DNA from: Dryomyza anilis
Taxonomy: Eukaryota > Arthropoda > Insecta > Diptera > Dryomyzidae
Length of the DNA: 64,000 nucleotides
Assembly: GCA_951804985.1 (NCBI GenBank)
Contig: OX638132.1
Span: forward strand, 103,778,026-103,842,025
Reading direction: 5' to 3'
Under the pieces are notes generated by a model. The model searched no databases, had not been told where the DNA came from, and saw only the letters and a program-made list of their open reading frames with translations. This document shows, piece by piece, positions 1-11,300 of the stretch. Made by a program: the position numbers and the translations under genes. Position 1 is the stretch's first letter. Every line of letters begins with the position of its first letter.

Positions 1-1100
1 GAAATGGGAGGCAGAAACGAAGACAGCGGCGACGCACAGATTCATCTTAATATGAAACGTGCTCGACGAGACGCAACGAACCGCTGGAACCTGCACCGCC
101 GGCCGCCATTGCATTGGATGCAAATTGCGCCGTCGGCTCATGGTTCCCATCTTTCATTTGTCTGAATTGGCATTAACTTGGTTAATTTAATATTTCCGCG
201 CTGTGTTTGGCTCAATGCATTTTATTGTTTTTTATTTCTATTTTTTTTTTCTTTCTGTTTCTTCAGCCGCCATTTCGACGCTTCGGTTAAACTGGCGGCT
301 TAAAACGTTTTTATTGCAAATTGCGACTCAATTCCTTTTGCTTTTTAATATTTTCCATCGCGTCCCTTTCCAAATCGTTTTTCGATTTTCGTATCATTGC
401 GAAATCCAATTTCAATTTTAACCTTTAAACGTTTGTGTGAATTACGCCGCTCGCTGCTGCAACACTGCGCTAGGAAATGTGGCTGCGGCCGAAAAAGACG
501 TGGTCAATAAGACATAATATGGCGGCCAAGTTAATCGGTTTCGGCTGAGTGACTGCGAACGGAAGAGATTATATTTTAATTTCCTCTGCTCGTTTTTCTG
601 CTGCCACCACTTGTTATTGACGACGACGAGCTGCAAAATGATTTGTGATGAAACTAAAAATAAAAATTGGCAAATTGGCCAATAACTCAAATTAAAGCAC
701 AAAAAATCGTATTAAACCATATACGCATTTTGACTACATAGTCTGCAAAAATGACACATTGTGCTCTTAGCCGAATAACAATCGCTTTTTGGTGGCATCA
801 AATTATGCTGGTAACTGCCAGCAAATAGGCTATAAAAGTCACAATCAAATGATATAAATTCAATGGTAATGGCCGCATACGTGGCTTGGATTTGCACCCC
901 ATCGCAATCATCGCATCGCGCATCCATTCCAAGTCGTACGAATTTCTGCTTCAAATTGCGCACCTAAAAGGGTGTCGGATGATTATGAGCCACCGAAATG
1001 CGTTATAATGATTGTATTATGATTGTACTTTGCTCCTTTGTTTGAATAAATAACAGAGCAATAATGCAAAAACCAGCTACAATTGGCAATTTGTGTGCAA
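1..1100. other. Repeat-poor block, no gene seen
   Basis: The first kilobase is relatively GC-rich, especially 1-150 and 440-620, and shares no sequence with the repeat families in this window. No convincing coding frame is present; the short open frames have no domain. It is a candidate unique or regulatory sequence by contrast with its neighbours. Confidence 0.3.
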
Positions 1101-1738
1101 TTACATTCTCCAGATTGGTATTAGGGATACGTAATGTTTTTTTGAGGAGTAGAAGGTGGAGTAGAAGGTAGAAGATAGTATATATTATTTAGTAATATAT
1201 ATATATCTGTGAAACTATATTTTATTGAACAATATTGTTTTATAAACTACAAAATAATTATGGAAAACCAGAACTATGATTCAAATATAAAAAAAATAAA
1301 ATTGCAATGTAATTGCAAAAATAAATGTTAAAATATTTAAATTTGAAAGTTTTTTGGAATTTTGATTTCATTAGATGGTTTTTAGAAATATATTTCATGA
1401 TAAACTACATTAATGAAACTATGTTTCCTACAGCACAAAGGACATCAGACCAAAAACTGTATATTGTAAATCCAAAATTTGCAAATCCATAAATATTACG
1501 AACATTTTTGGATTTACAAATAAAAACATAATATATCTTCATATAATCTTGTTTTTCCTTTATATTTAGAAACAAATTTTCAGCTAGCTGGGTGGTTTTT
1601 ACTAGTTTAGAATAATTGGTATATACCCTAGTAGAAATTTCGTTAGGGCCTATTGTGTAATTTTCAATTGCCACGAATAAGTCTCGTTCGTTGTTTACCC
1701 TAGCATGGTCTTGTCAACACCAATCAAAAACCAGTTGG
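1101..1738. other. AT-rich intergenic sequence
   Basis: AT-rich sequence with no gene or repeat that I can assign. An 89-codon minus-strand open frame at 1405-1674 has random-looking composition. Confidence 0.3.
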
Positions 1739-2444
1739 GAAGGTTAGATCACATGGGAAATTTTAAAGTAGGTGTAATTATGATAGTTAGGATTATCAAA
1801 ATTATAGTCGGTCTAAGCCGGCTATAAATACCCTACACATATGTGTGGTTACCATTCAAAGTGATATATAGATCACCAGGGTATACGAATACTGAAAATA
1901 ACTACAAACATTCAATCCCTGAAGAATTTCCATTCCTTTGATACCCATATTTACAAATGGGTAGGTGTACCGAATTTCGATTTTTTTTTTGTGAACCACA
2001 AGTCTTTTCGCCGTAAAACATTATTATCATGTATTTGAGCATGATATCAATATATATTTGACCAAAAAAGTTTAACTAAGCACGTATACATAAAAATTGA
2101 TCTTTATATGTACATTTTATAAGAGGTCTTTGAACATAAGTGGTCCGATCATAGGTCACAATGGACCGATCTCGCCAATTTTTTCGCACATACAGTAGGT
2201 ATATTAGTAATCTAAGTTATAAGTTTCATTTAGCTAGCTCTTCAAAAAGTAGTAAGGATTTCAACAGACAGACATACATACAGACAGACAGACAGACGGA
2301 CAGACGGACATCGCTAAATCGACTCAGGAGGTCATGCTGATCAAGAATATATATACTTTTCCATACCGGAGATGCTTCCTTCTGGGTGTTACAAACGGCG
2401 TACTAAACTGAATATACCCTTTCACTCTTAGTTTAGGGTATAAA
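1739..2444 (+). mobile_element. Dispersed repeat with CAGA-rich 3' part and terminal TATACCCT hairpin (copy 1)
   Basis: This interval aligns along its length to 60196-60751. Shared landmarks are the GAAGGTTAG start, GGAAATTTT, AGTAGG, a TAAGCC/GCTATAAA..ACCCTACA block, a facing GTGAACCACAAGT/GGAACCACAAGTA block, a run of CAGA repeats, CATCGCTAAATCGACTCAG and the end AATATACCCTTTCACTCTTAG. Here the end forms an inverted TATACCCT / AGGGTATA pair at about 2413-2443. Repeats with a similar tail are common in flies; a Helitron-like affiliation is only a guess. No intact protein is encoded. Confidence 0.65.
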
Positions 2445-2789
2445 AAAATAATTTGCTTAAACAATACTCCACAAAACATACCAAATAGAATTTTTCTATA
2501 TTTTTCTGATTAGATTCTCATTGAAAATTCTATTGAACATTAACATTCCTTATCCCAAGTAGAAAATTGCAATATGATAAAGGTCAGATCATGCTCTTTA
2601 TATAACTGGTCGGGTTATGACCTGTACCGGATTAACTCGGATTAACTAGATATACCGCTGTGTGCCCAAGAGTTTTACCATCATAATATCTTCCGAAATA
2701 GAATATATAGTGATTGTTGATCCCAAAATTTGCCGAATCTTAAATTTTGCCGCCCTGGACCTGGACTTAATGGCCTCTATGATTAAATG
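2445..2789. other. AT-rich spacer
   Basis: No gene or assignable repeat seen between the repeat ending near 2444 and the gene remnant starting near 2790. Confidence 0.3.
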
Positions 2790-4310
2790 GGCACTGTTTA
2801 TAATATCAATATAGTTTCCCGATCATGGTCGGCATTGTCTTTGAGTAGTACAGGTTTATTTGACAAATATCGTGCAGGTTTTTTGGCATGCTGTTTATTT
2901 ATGTTGTGTTTTCCCCTAACAAAGTCCTCTTATTCTCTGTCAGAGTCAGGTCGCTTTCGTCGTCCATTTTTAGAAAAGCTGTCGAGGTTGACGGTTATTC
3001 TTCTTCAACGTCCGAGCTCGGCAGTGCTTCTTCTTTAGAAGTCTTTTCATCGACCTTATTCTAATTTCACTTCTTCGTGACATACACAGTTACGTTGGCG
3101 AATATGTCTGTTGTAGACCCCAATCAGTAGTAGTTGACCACGGTATACTTTTTCATATAGCGGTCTTCAGCTCATGTTTTGGTGTTCCAGAAGGCTTAGC
3201 AACTTGCTAATGGCACCATTGTATTCTTCGTTGATCCGGTTATAATTTCCATATATCGGTCTTTAGCCCTTCATTTTGGTTATCCAAAAGGCTTAGCAAC
3301 ATGCTTGTATCTTTTCCAATGCTTTAAGGGAGGTATATTTTGATGGTTTACATGTGAGGTATGTCGTCACCCAAATATGCCGTGCTTCTTTTCCAACCGC
3401 CTGTTTGCACGTCCATCCGAGATTCATTTCATCCACCATCGCCTCCTCCAGGGTTGAGAGATCCTCACTTGTGAGTACTTGATCGGAAAATCCTTCGCCA
3501 TTACGTCCACATTCAACGATTTCACTGTACTAGTACTTGGATATTTTGCCGTGTGCTGACTCTGTACTGTGTCTTCCAGATCACATCTTCATCACACATA
3601 AAAATCTTCTTTTGGCATAAGGTTGGAAGAATGAAAAAGTTAGTTGTACCAACTAACTTTCTTCGATTAAATCGAATGGTTTACAAATTTGCTGGCGGAA
3701 CTGCCATATTAGCCTATACACATGAAAGATTAGTCTGTATACACTCCTAATGGTACTAAATTGTTTTAAAACAGTTCGAAATTGATTGCAGTACAAACTA
3801 CATTTCTTTTTATTTTGACAATAACAACCGACTAAGCGGTTGAGAGTACAGAATTGGGAAAAGAGTTGGTTCGCGCAACAAATCTCTATTCTCTGTGTTG
3901 TTACTATCGAGCAGCGTGATAGCATCATTTGCCCTCTTTCTACTTTCCGTAGCTTCTAGAGTGTCTTGGTTTCCCTGCCGGTGTTCAAGTTCGGCTTTTT
4001 AAGGTACCGCATGTTCCTCTTCAATCCTGCACTGCTCAGTCCCTTTCGCCGGGGGATTATATTTCTTGGAGATGAGAATCATTCCGCAGTTCTGATGTAG
4101 TTAAGCCCTGCTGCTTTAAGTTTTTTTAATAGAGCATGAAGGGGCTTATAATGCGTTTATGGAATAGTCGCTGCTACCATGTCAGCGCCACACATAATCG
4201 CTGGGGGACCAGAAACAGCGAATCTACATTCTCTCACAGTCTTTTACCTCTGGCTATAGTCGAAGCCTTACATCGTGGACAAGGGGAATAGGATTTTAAT
4301 GGTTCTGGAT
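2790..4310 (-). pseudogene. Frame-broken remnant of an unidentified protein-coding sequence
   Basis: Compared with its flanks, this stretch has codon-like composition on the minus strand. Reading from high to low coordinates, coding-like segments appear in shifting frames: ECRFAVSGPPAIMCGADM and HYKPLHALLKKLKAAGLNY (about 4235-4090), KAELEHRQGNQDTLEATE followed by SRKRANDAITLL (about 4000-3905), EDVIWKTQYRVSTRQNIQ (about 3590-3515) and GEGFSDQVLTSEDLSTLEE to WTCKQAVGKEARHIW (about 3510-3370). Several stops and frame changes separate them. A MITE (3593-3898) sits between the second and third of these blocks, and removing it leaves one continuous frame there. An imperfect duplication (about 3150-3205 versus 3246-3301) lies at the far end. 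I recognise no family; a transposon gene or a decayed host gene are both possible. Confidence 0.45.
3593..3898 (-). mobile_element. CAACC-type MITE inserted in the gene remnant
   Basis: The ends on the plus strand are CACACATAAAAATC and CTCTGTG. The minus-strand sequence matches 46240-46545 and 34340-34630: GGCAGTTCCGCCAGCAAAT, TTAGTTGGTACAACTAACTT, CATTCTTCCAACCT.ATG and a GATTTTTNTGTGTG end. The element has no coding capacity. Its insertion point lies inside a readable stretch of the surrounding coding remnant. Confidence 0.7.
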
Positions 4311-5269
4311 TATGTATTAATGAATAATTTTTCATATATCGTCCAGTAAAATTTAAGTTAGAGTCTTTATTTTGCTTATATAATTTCTGACTATTTTTCC
4401 TTTGAATTCATTATACAACAAAGTAGAGAATAGTACTCTTCCGACGTCATTGAACAACAAACCGTTGGACTGTATGTTTTTAAACATGAGCACTTACTCA
4501 GTTTTTGGAGATAAAAAAAAACTAAATAGTTATCTTGATTATAATTTGTTCAGCAATATATTCTAAGATCGCGGATATTTTTTTAATGTTTTAGTTTTTG
4601 TGATATTAAGTCAATCTCCCTAACACCTAACATCTAACACCTAAAACTTCTAAATGTTCCAAAATTAATTTCCGCATCGATTTTTCTCCCCATTATCACT
4701 TGATTTCCTAAAATGAAAATGCATTTTTGTTGTTGTTATTAGGTATTATAATTATTATTTAGTAGCTTTTATTTATGGTTATTGCTGCTTGACTCGCCAA
4801 TAATCGAGAATGAAAATGCACGCGAGTCTATTGCAGACTCTGCGAGTTGTATGCGGTCAATTTAATTTCATTTTCAATTTGAATTTATTCGCTGAAAGTT
4901 TTTTTATGATGCATAATTTTATGGCAACTACTTGGATTGGATTTTTGTTGGGTAGTAGTTGTAGTCAATGTATTTATGCGTTTTTTTTCTTTTAGCTATT
5001 ATGGTCTGCAGTAACAATTTCGCGTTCGAGCCATACCATATTTTATGCGATTCCAATTAGTTTCATTGCAACTTTATTTTTCAGCATTTTATTTATTTTG
5101 ATTTCTATTTAATTGTGCTCAATTTGAATTGTTTTCAAAGTGAAAATTACATGTATTAAAATAATATTAAATTTATATAAAATTTTGGATATTATTTTTT
5201 AATAGTTTGAAATCTTAACTAGCTATTACAAATTTGAATAGTTATGATAAATATAGCAAAAAAATTCCA
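4311..5269. other. AT-rich intergenic sequence
   Basis: No gene seen. Poly-T and TTG/ATT runs occur around 4725-4770. A 61-codon open frame at 4810-4995 is probably chance. Confidence 0.3.
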
Positions 5270-5455
5270 ATAAATAAATTTTTAATTGTTTCATCGCCGA
5301 TATGACATTTAATTGTATTGATTAAAGAATTAATTATGTTAATTAATAAATTCATTGAACAAAAATTGAAGAAAATTAACACGATGAAAAAGAATGTTTT
5401 TTTAATTGTTATTTTTATTTATATATTTTACTTTTTTATTTACTGCAAAACTCAT
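5270..5455 (+). repeat. Dispersed repeat shared with intron 2 (40815-41000)
   Basis: Contains ATCGCCGATATGACATTTAA followed by TTGTATTGATTAAA, an ATTAATTA-rich block, GAACAAAAATTGAAG and then a run of TTTTTATTTATAT. The same order occurs at 40832-41000 inside C15 intron 2. A weaker relative of the ATTAATTA part lies near 23195-23260. No coding capacity. Confidence 0.55.
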
Positions 5456-7090
5456 TAAATTCGGTCCAGTGGTCCTGGAGAAATCGGCTGATGAATCAAG
5501 ATTTTCTTAAAACTTCGCGAATTACGCGACCTCTAAATCAAATTCAAAAAATCTGAAAACTTACATAAAAAGTTTCGCGACACAAGAATACGAAAACCGT
5601 GTTGCGGTTTTAAAAAACATTCAGAACTAAACCTAATTTTTACCTAAGTTTTCCCTTTCACATCGAAAAATGACACGTACCTCCTTCTTTCAATCAGAAC
5701 AGATATTTTGTCTACATGTTCCTATTATAGATCATTTTTAATCCAAATCAAATCAAGCTTCAGATCACAAAATTAGCCATAAACTATTTTTCAGTTAATA
5801 CAGGCATTTTGATGCCATATTTCTATTCGATATATGCATAGTCCCTATTTAGATATGTGTTTGTTCTACACTTTAAGTTCATTTAAATATTTGAACTCTT
5901 CGATATGAATTTTTATGGTATATTTGAATATATGTTTAAACATATTTGATCCAGCACCTTTCTAACACTTTTCATTATTCGACGACTCTAATTAATTACC
6001 ACCTAAATAAAACCACTCAAAGAAATATTTGATGACTCGTCCATTGTGTCATTTTGACGGATTTCAATAACATTTTTATATTTTAAAAATAAAATAAATA
6101 GTTCCAGTCATTTTTACTAAGTTTTGTTGATATTATATTCAATTTTTATCAATAATGATTTATTTTATAAATTCTTTGAAGATTAATCTGTCCGTTGACT
6201 ACGGCCACGTCCGGTTAGACTAAGTTAAGGTCAAAGGCACAACAATGATATTGACAGGCATATTTTGTCACACGTTATACGCGGATCATCATTGTGATGT
6301 TTCTCTTGTCGTGATTTTTTTTGTTGTTCAACATGTCTGTGTGGCTGTCATTTTAACGAGGAGTTATCAACGTTGTTAAGTTTTAACATTTTGTAATGAT
6401 ATTTCTTGCATTGGTATTTTGAGCGTAGGTTGTGCGGAACAACAAACTTTAGTCGAGGCAGGAAATGTTCACACTATATAAATTATTTTCCCCTGCGTCA
6501 TGGTTGCAATCATAAATTTTATAATAATAGTTGGTTTTCAGTTAAAATTCCATAGTTTTTATTATGATAATTACTGCTCGGTAATCCATAATTCGAATCA
6601 AAATCGATATTGATATGTAGTTTCGGATGTCATAAGTATATCTATTGCAAAATCTGTAGTTCAAAATGTAAAACTTATTTTTTAAGCTATGTTCTGATCA
6701 CATTTAATTTAAATTGGATATTTCAGAATATAACAGCTCAATTCACAGTGGAGAAAAAATAATCTTACGACTTACATTTTGATTATGAGGTTGTTTAGAA
6801 CCGTATATGGAATAGTTTGTGAATCCGAAGAAGTAAGTGGTTTATTGACCTTAGCATATTTTTCGTTGTCATTATTTATAGCGAAAACAAAATTATAGTT
6901 TTCTCAAGCGTTTAATATATACGCCAAATAAGAACATGTTTGGTTTTCAATCCATTCAAATGATCGCGAAATACCTACGGTGAATAGGTGATTTCACTAT
7001 AAAAAATTAAAAACTTTACCACTTCTTGTGACAATTATAACGTATTTCAGAAATACGATGATTGAAAAAAGTCAAAATTTTGTGGAACTG
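5456..7090. other. AT-rich intergenic sequence
   Basis: I see no coding frame longer than 60 codons and no assignable repeat. The segment 6180-6500 is slightly more GC-rich (for example ACTACGGCCACGTCCGGTTAG) and may be unique sequence. Confidence 0.3.
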
Positions 7091-7310
7091 CACAGAAAAA
7101 AAAGTCATCTTCATATTGATTTCGTTCTTCAAATCATGATTCATTGTATTGAATAACGATTCATAATATTGATAACTACAAAACATATATGTTATGAATT
7201 CATTATCAATTTAATGAATGACCGAAAATGTGTTCTTCAATATCACGAAGAGTATGTAAAGAATACGCGTCATCATATTAATGAACAAATACATAAAATA
7301 TATGTACATC

Positions 7311-8239
7311 TACACGCAGAGAAAAAGCATGGTTGTGGTGATCATATTTGAAGGGCATCATACTATGATTGGGGGTTATGGTTGTAGGAAATCATATAAT
7401 TTGTCTAATACTTATGATCCTCAGGGACAATAGTACGATTTTCAACAACCATTCTGTGGTTGTCAGTGACTATACTATGGTTGTCAGTGACCATACTATA
7501 GTTGTCAGTGACCATACTATGGTTGTGTGTGACCATACTATGGTTGTCATTGACCATAGTATGATTCCACACAACCATACTAAGGTTGTGAGTAATCGTA
7601 TTTAGATTCCATACAACCATACTAAGGTCCTACGTGACCAGTAATCATATTAATATATTATGATTATCCTAAACTCCTGAAAAAGCGGATTGAAAAGAAA
7701 TTATAAATAAGACACATGTTTAATTAATGAGTATTTTTTTATTATATAAGTGTATATTTTTAAATAAAAGACACATTTTTTGCAAACTCCGGATATATGT
7801 TTATTTTTAATAATGACGTTTTAAACATTAAAAGACACTTTGTCATGACAAAAAAAACACGACTGCACACCGCCATAGCCAACATCAAATTGAGTAAGAG
7901 AGAGTAAAAAATGCCATTAAATGAGAATTATATGTTTGTAAATGATAAATTACTATATTATGATCAGTCTATATCATGGTATGATTGGTATTGACCATAC
8001 TTTATTCGTGGCAGTCTTTATCGAAATCATAACATGGTTCTTATCAACCATTAGTTGGTTTTTCAGAAATACAATCATATTATAATAAATTGTCTACTAT
8101 AATATGATTTTAGCGACCTTATTATTGTTGAAATAAAATTGAAAATACTATACTTTGATTGTGACAAACATGTAGGATTGTAAAGAGCATAGCATGATTG
8201 TCGCGATCATGTCGCAACCATATTATTTCTCTGCGTGTA
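7311..8239. mobile_element. 929-bp TIR element nested in M2
   Basis: The ends are exact inverted copies: TACACGCAGAGAAA at 7311 and TTTCTCTGCGTGTA ending at 8239. The outer TA on each side fits a TA target duplication (Tc1/mariner-type habit). It interrupts an M2 arm whose sequence continues on either side (GTACATC and TGCTGTTCATCAAACC). The left part is a 21-bp tandem array; the remainder has no coding frame. Confidence 0.7.
7441..7640. repeat. 21-bp tandem repeat with self-complementary units
   Basis: About nine units of ATACTATGGTTGTCAGTGACC and variants. Each unit contains CCATAGTATGG-like self-complementary words. Because 21 is a multiple of three, open frames with a repeated seven-residue pattern appear on both strands; these are artefacts of the array. 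Confidence 0.85.
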
Positions 8240-8512
8240 TGCTGTTCATCAAACCAAATTTCAATCAACATATTTATTTTTTCATTTTTTTTTTTTGCCA
8301 TACTTCTTAGTTCTCAAGTAGTTATTGTATATAATGCTTGCTCGACAAAAATAAATTAGTAAAATGTTTTGTGATATACTTATTTCTAATTACAACTTTT
8401 AATTAATAAAAAATTACATTTAAAACTAGCTGGATCCGTGCACGACTCGTGCCAAGATTTTGTGAATGCAAGGATATTATTTCTCAGACTGTGCTTCCCC
8501 GTAGAATATTTC

Positions 8513-8716
8513 GCTCTAGATTTCTTCCCAGTAGAAATATTCAATGGAAAATTCTTCCCCATAGAACGTTTTCCCGTAGAATTCTTCCCGGTAGAAATCT
8601 TCCCGTAGAACTCATCCTGGTAGAAATCTGCCCGTAGAACTCATCCCGGTAGAATTGTTCCCGGTAGAATTTATTCCCGTAGAATTCTTCCCCGTAGAGT
8701 TTTTCACAGTAGAAAT
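8513..8716. repeat. Degenerate ~15-bp array, GTAGAATTCTTCCCG
   Basis: Around a dozen diverged units built on CCCGTAGAATTCTTC, with GTAGAACTCATCCCG and similar variants. The same array is in repeat C copy C (about 17770-17950) but is missing from copy B. Confidence 0.8.
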
Positions 8717-8799
8717 TTTAGTGTGGTGAGTTTTAATGTGGTGAGTTTTAGTGTGGTGAGTTTTAGTGTGGTGAATTTTAGTGTGGTGAATTTTAGTGT

Positions 8800-9083
8800 G
8801 GTAGCTCAGGTTAGTGCGTTGGACTGCGAGCCGAAAGGTCCCCGGTTCAAGCCTGGACTGGGGCTAACAACATCTTTTCATAGAAACATTTTTCTATACC
8901 GCGCTACCTCTCGGCAGTATATGCAAACCTACGAGAGTAAAACATTGCCTATGAAAAGCTCTCACCCGCCGTTCGGATTCGGCAATAAACTGTAGGTCCC
9001 ACCGCTTTGAGTACAAATATAACACGCACAGCTCAAAATGGTGCGAGAGCTCGGCCGCAGTTTTCAGTTATTAGTTATTATTA
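8800..9083 (+). mobile_element. tRNA-derived SINE, family A, copy 1
   Basis: The tRNA-like head carries GGTAGCTCAGGTTAGTGCG (A-box region, 2 bp shorter than copies 2 and 3) and CCCCGGTTCAAGCCTGG (B box), the two internal RNA polymerase III promoter elements. The body has CATCTTTTCATAGAAACATT, TATACCGCGCTACCTCTCG, GCTCTCACCCGCCGTTCGG and CAGCTCAAAATGGTG. It is inserted in the GTGTGG minisatellite of repeat C; ATTTTAGTGTGG flanks both sides, but that word is also the array unit. The 3' tail is diverged. Confidence 0.85.
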
Positions 9084-9353
9084 ATTTTAGTGTGGTGAGT
9101 TTCATTGTGGCGAGTTTTAATGTTGTGTGGTTGCTTTTGTATATATTTTTTTTGTATTTGAGTTTTTTGTTTCATCTTTTTAGCTTGTGTATGTGTTGAG
9201 TAATGTCGTTTGGAATGTTTGGATTGTATGGGAGATATCACGCCCCTCTGTTCAATCGCGCCCATATATAGCCTATGACACCCTCCGGACTCCATAGTAT
9301 CCTGGTGCAAAATTTCAGTTAAATCGGTTCAGCGGTTGAGACGTGATGCTGGA

Positions 9354-9356
<3 letters not shown>

Positions 9357-9411
<55 letters not shown>

Positions 9412-9426
9412 CGACAGACAGACAGA
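9357..9426. repeat. (CAGA)n microsatellite
   Basis: A run of about 17 CAGA units with a few variants at the 3' side of repeat C copy A. Shorter CAGA runs sit at the matching place in copy B (14297-14330) and in the repeat ending near 2444. Confidence 0.9.
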
Positions 9427-9816
9427 CCAAGAGTTTTATATATATAGATATTTTTTTTCGATTGAAATTTTTTTTGAAAGTTTTTTTTTACAATTTTTTT
9501 TTAATATTTTTCGAAAAATAACATTACCACACAATTTTTTTTTAACAGATTTTTTTTTATTTCCATGAACATTTTTTTTTTAAACAAAAAATTAGTTTTT
9601 TCAAAATAATATTGTATAAATCAAACAAGCCATATTTAAAAATTAAATAACATAAACCTTATATGAATTAGTAGTTAAGAAATTCATAATATTTAGGAAT
9701 AAAATCATCATATTTAAGAATTTTTTTCTGCGTGTTTAGACTTGTGGAACTATCCTTTCATGATGACTGATTAATAATAGTAATTCCTTCCGGAATTAAC
9801 CCTTATTTCTCAGGTC

Positions 9817-10006
9817 TGCACTCAGAAAAAAATCTCATAAAATCACATTGAAATTGGTCAAAAGGAAAATTTTTTTGACCAATACAAACTCATAATTATA
9901 TAGTACTTTAAGTATTTAATAGGATTTACCGATTGCATTAACAGTTTATTCTATTGACTAATTTTTTAATTTTTTTAATTTTTATAGTATCTTTTTTCTG
10001 AGTGCA
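9817..10006 (+). mobile_element. MITE, TGCACTCAG termini, related to family M1
   Basis: The inverted ends are TGCACTCAGAAAAAAA and TTTTTTCTGAGTGCA. The interior follows the M1 order: ATTGAAATTGGTCAA, AGTATTTAATAGGATTT, CCGATT and ATTGACTA..TTTTTAATAG-like sequence. It is shorter (190 bp) and more diverged than the TACACCCAG copies. Confidence 0.75.
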
Positions 10007-11300
10007 TAAATCCCATAATTAAGGACTGACTTAAGTACTGAAAAGTCATGCCTAGAGCACACCATTTCCATGTATAAATATTTAATGTTCTCAGAGAACA
10101 AGTATTAAACCTGTTGATGTCACAATATATGTACAGAAATTCACACATAGACAAACCCCAAGTACAATCTACAAATGACTAAACTGCTTAATTGTTAATA
10201 ACATCGAATCCAGCCAGCCAGCATGGTCGTCAGCATTTGCAGCACTGAATGAGCAACTAAGCGAAATGACACAACTCTTAAAACGTCTCGTCAATAAATG
10301 AGACCCGAGACCAAGAAACGTCTTCACTTCACGGACGCCCAACCATCTTCGTCCAACACCTTGAAGCCCAGCTATAATACGTTTCCTCGGCTTGAAATTT
10401 ATCTTGATTGAACGTCATTAGCATTTTGAAGCGAAGCACTTTGTTTATCTTAAGAATGGTTTTATTTTATACCTTTTTTATGACACATAAATACCATCCA
10501 ATGAGGTTCCAAGTGACACCCTGTACTAGGTGCATTTATGACATTCGTTCGCATTGCTCTGATATTTAATAAATATCTTAAGCTCACAGCCAGCAGCTCT
10601 CAGCTCCTTTCGAAAACAATTTCTTCATATTTCGAAACTCTGGCAGCAATGTCAGCAGCAATCAGGCAACAACAGCAACCGCAACAACAAATCACGCGAC
10701 ATGTTGACGCGAACAGTTGGCGCCCAATATTGTCACCGGAGGAACCCGAGCCCTCTATATGATGTACATTCAACTCTCAACCCACATCGAAAGCGTCACG
10801 TTTTATATTCTTGTTTAATGTTGTTAATTTTCTCTTCCGATTTCGATTGTGCCCAGCAATTAATCAGTCTTCCACTTTAGACTTGGCTGCCTGCCCCACA
10901 TGTGCGTCTGCCACCGTCCTTCTTCCGTCCGCCTTCCTCCTGCTGTGTGTGCTCCATCTGCCGTGCTCCATCAATCAGTTCGCATGTAGTCAGCAACGCG
11001 ATCTCGTCGCCCGACGCGTGCGATATTTCTGCGCAAAAATTGAAAAAGCGTCAATTTGTCACACACACTCGGTTTCAGGTCCCCCAACGTCCAACCATCC
11101 AGCCAGCCAACCGACTGACTGTCAAGTGACCAATATTGTTAACGTTTTGTTGTTTCCGTTTATTTGCTCCAAATGAGGCTTAATTGGTGTACGAAGCACT
11201 GGACAAAGCGGACAGCAGCGGACAGGAGCGGACGCGAACGAGAGGAAATACATTTCGTTGGAATTTTAAGTGGTTGTTGACGAGAACGTCGCCTGGTTAA
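10007..11300. other. Repeat-poor, GC-richer block; no gene recognised
   Basis: This block shares nothing with the dispersed repeats and has a visibly higher GC content, particularly 10850-11260. Short open frames at 10538-10762 (with a Gln-rich patch) and 10811-11176 have no recognised domain, splice context or conserved motif. A conserved non-coding or enhancer role is possible but unproven. Confidence 0.35.

Larger units (their letters stand above)
8425..9449 (+). mobile_element. Minisatellite-bearing repeat C, copy A
   Basis: Starts ACTAGCTGGATCCGTGCACG then ACTCGTGCCAAGATTTTGTG. Next come a GTAGAATTCTTCCCG array (8513-8716), a GTGTGGTGAGTTTTA array (8722-8800, resuming at 9088), and a unique tail with CACGCCC, CCATAGTATCCTGGTGCAAA, GGTTCAGCGGTTGAGACGTG and GGAACAAACAGACAGA. 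The end is TATATATAGAT. Insect repeats that begin ACTAGCTG and end in a TATATAGAT-like word are known from memory, but I cannot name this family with confidence. The GTGTGG array is split by SINE copy 1. Confidence 0.7.
7091..9734 (+). mobile_element. Long-arm foldback element (family M2) carrying nested insertions
   Basis: Begins CACAGAAAAAAAAGTCATC and continues with the M2 arm signature: CTTCAAATCATGATTCATTG, many ATGATGAA/AATATGATG-like words, GAACAAATACATAAAATA, CATACTTCTTAGTTCTCAAG and GCTTGCTCGA. The arm resumes at 8240-8412 after the nested element 7311-8239. It is followed by repeat C copy A, a poly-T/poly-A spacer (9450-9600) and a decayed right end CTGCGTG near 9734. Other M2 copies lie near 13110, 17224, 21466, 25935 and 59098. 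No protein is encoded. The outer limits are an interpretation. Confidence 0.6.

Noticed and set aside
7169..7620. Small open frames with repeated residues in both directions
   Set aside because: They derive from an M2 arm and the 21-bp tandem repeat.
7441..7640. CRISPR-like repeat array
   Set aside because: The units are contiguous without unique spacers, and the genome is eukaryotic.
8800..8880. A genuine tRNA gene
   Set aside because: A and B boxes are present, but the cloverleaf stems do not pair well and the sequence continues into a conserved non-tRNA body shared by three copies, so it is a SINE.
10538..11176. Open frames with a Gln-rich patch and Cys/Ser-rich tail
   Set aside because: No homologous motif, no splice support and overlapping alternative frames. 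Treated as non-coding unique sequence.
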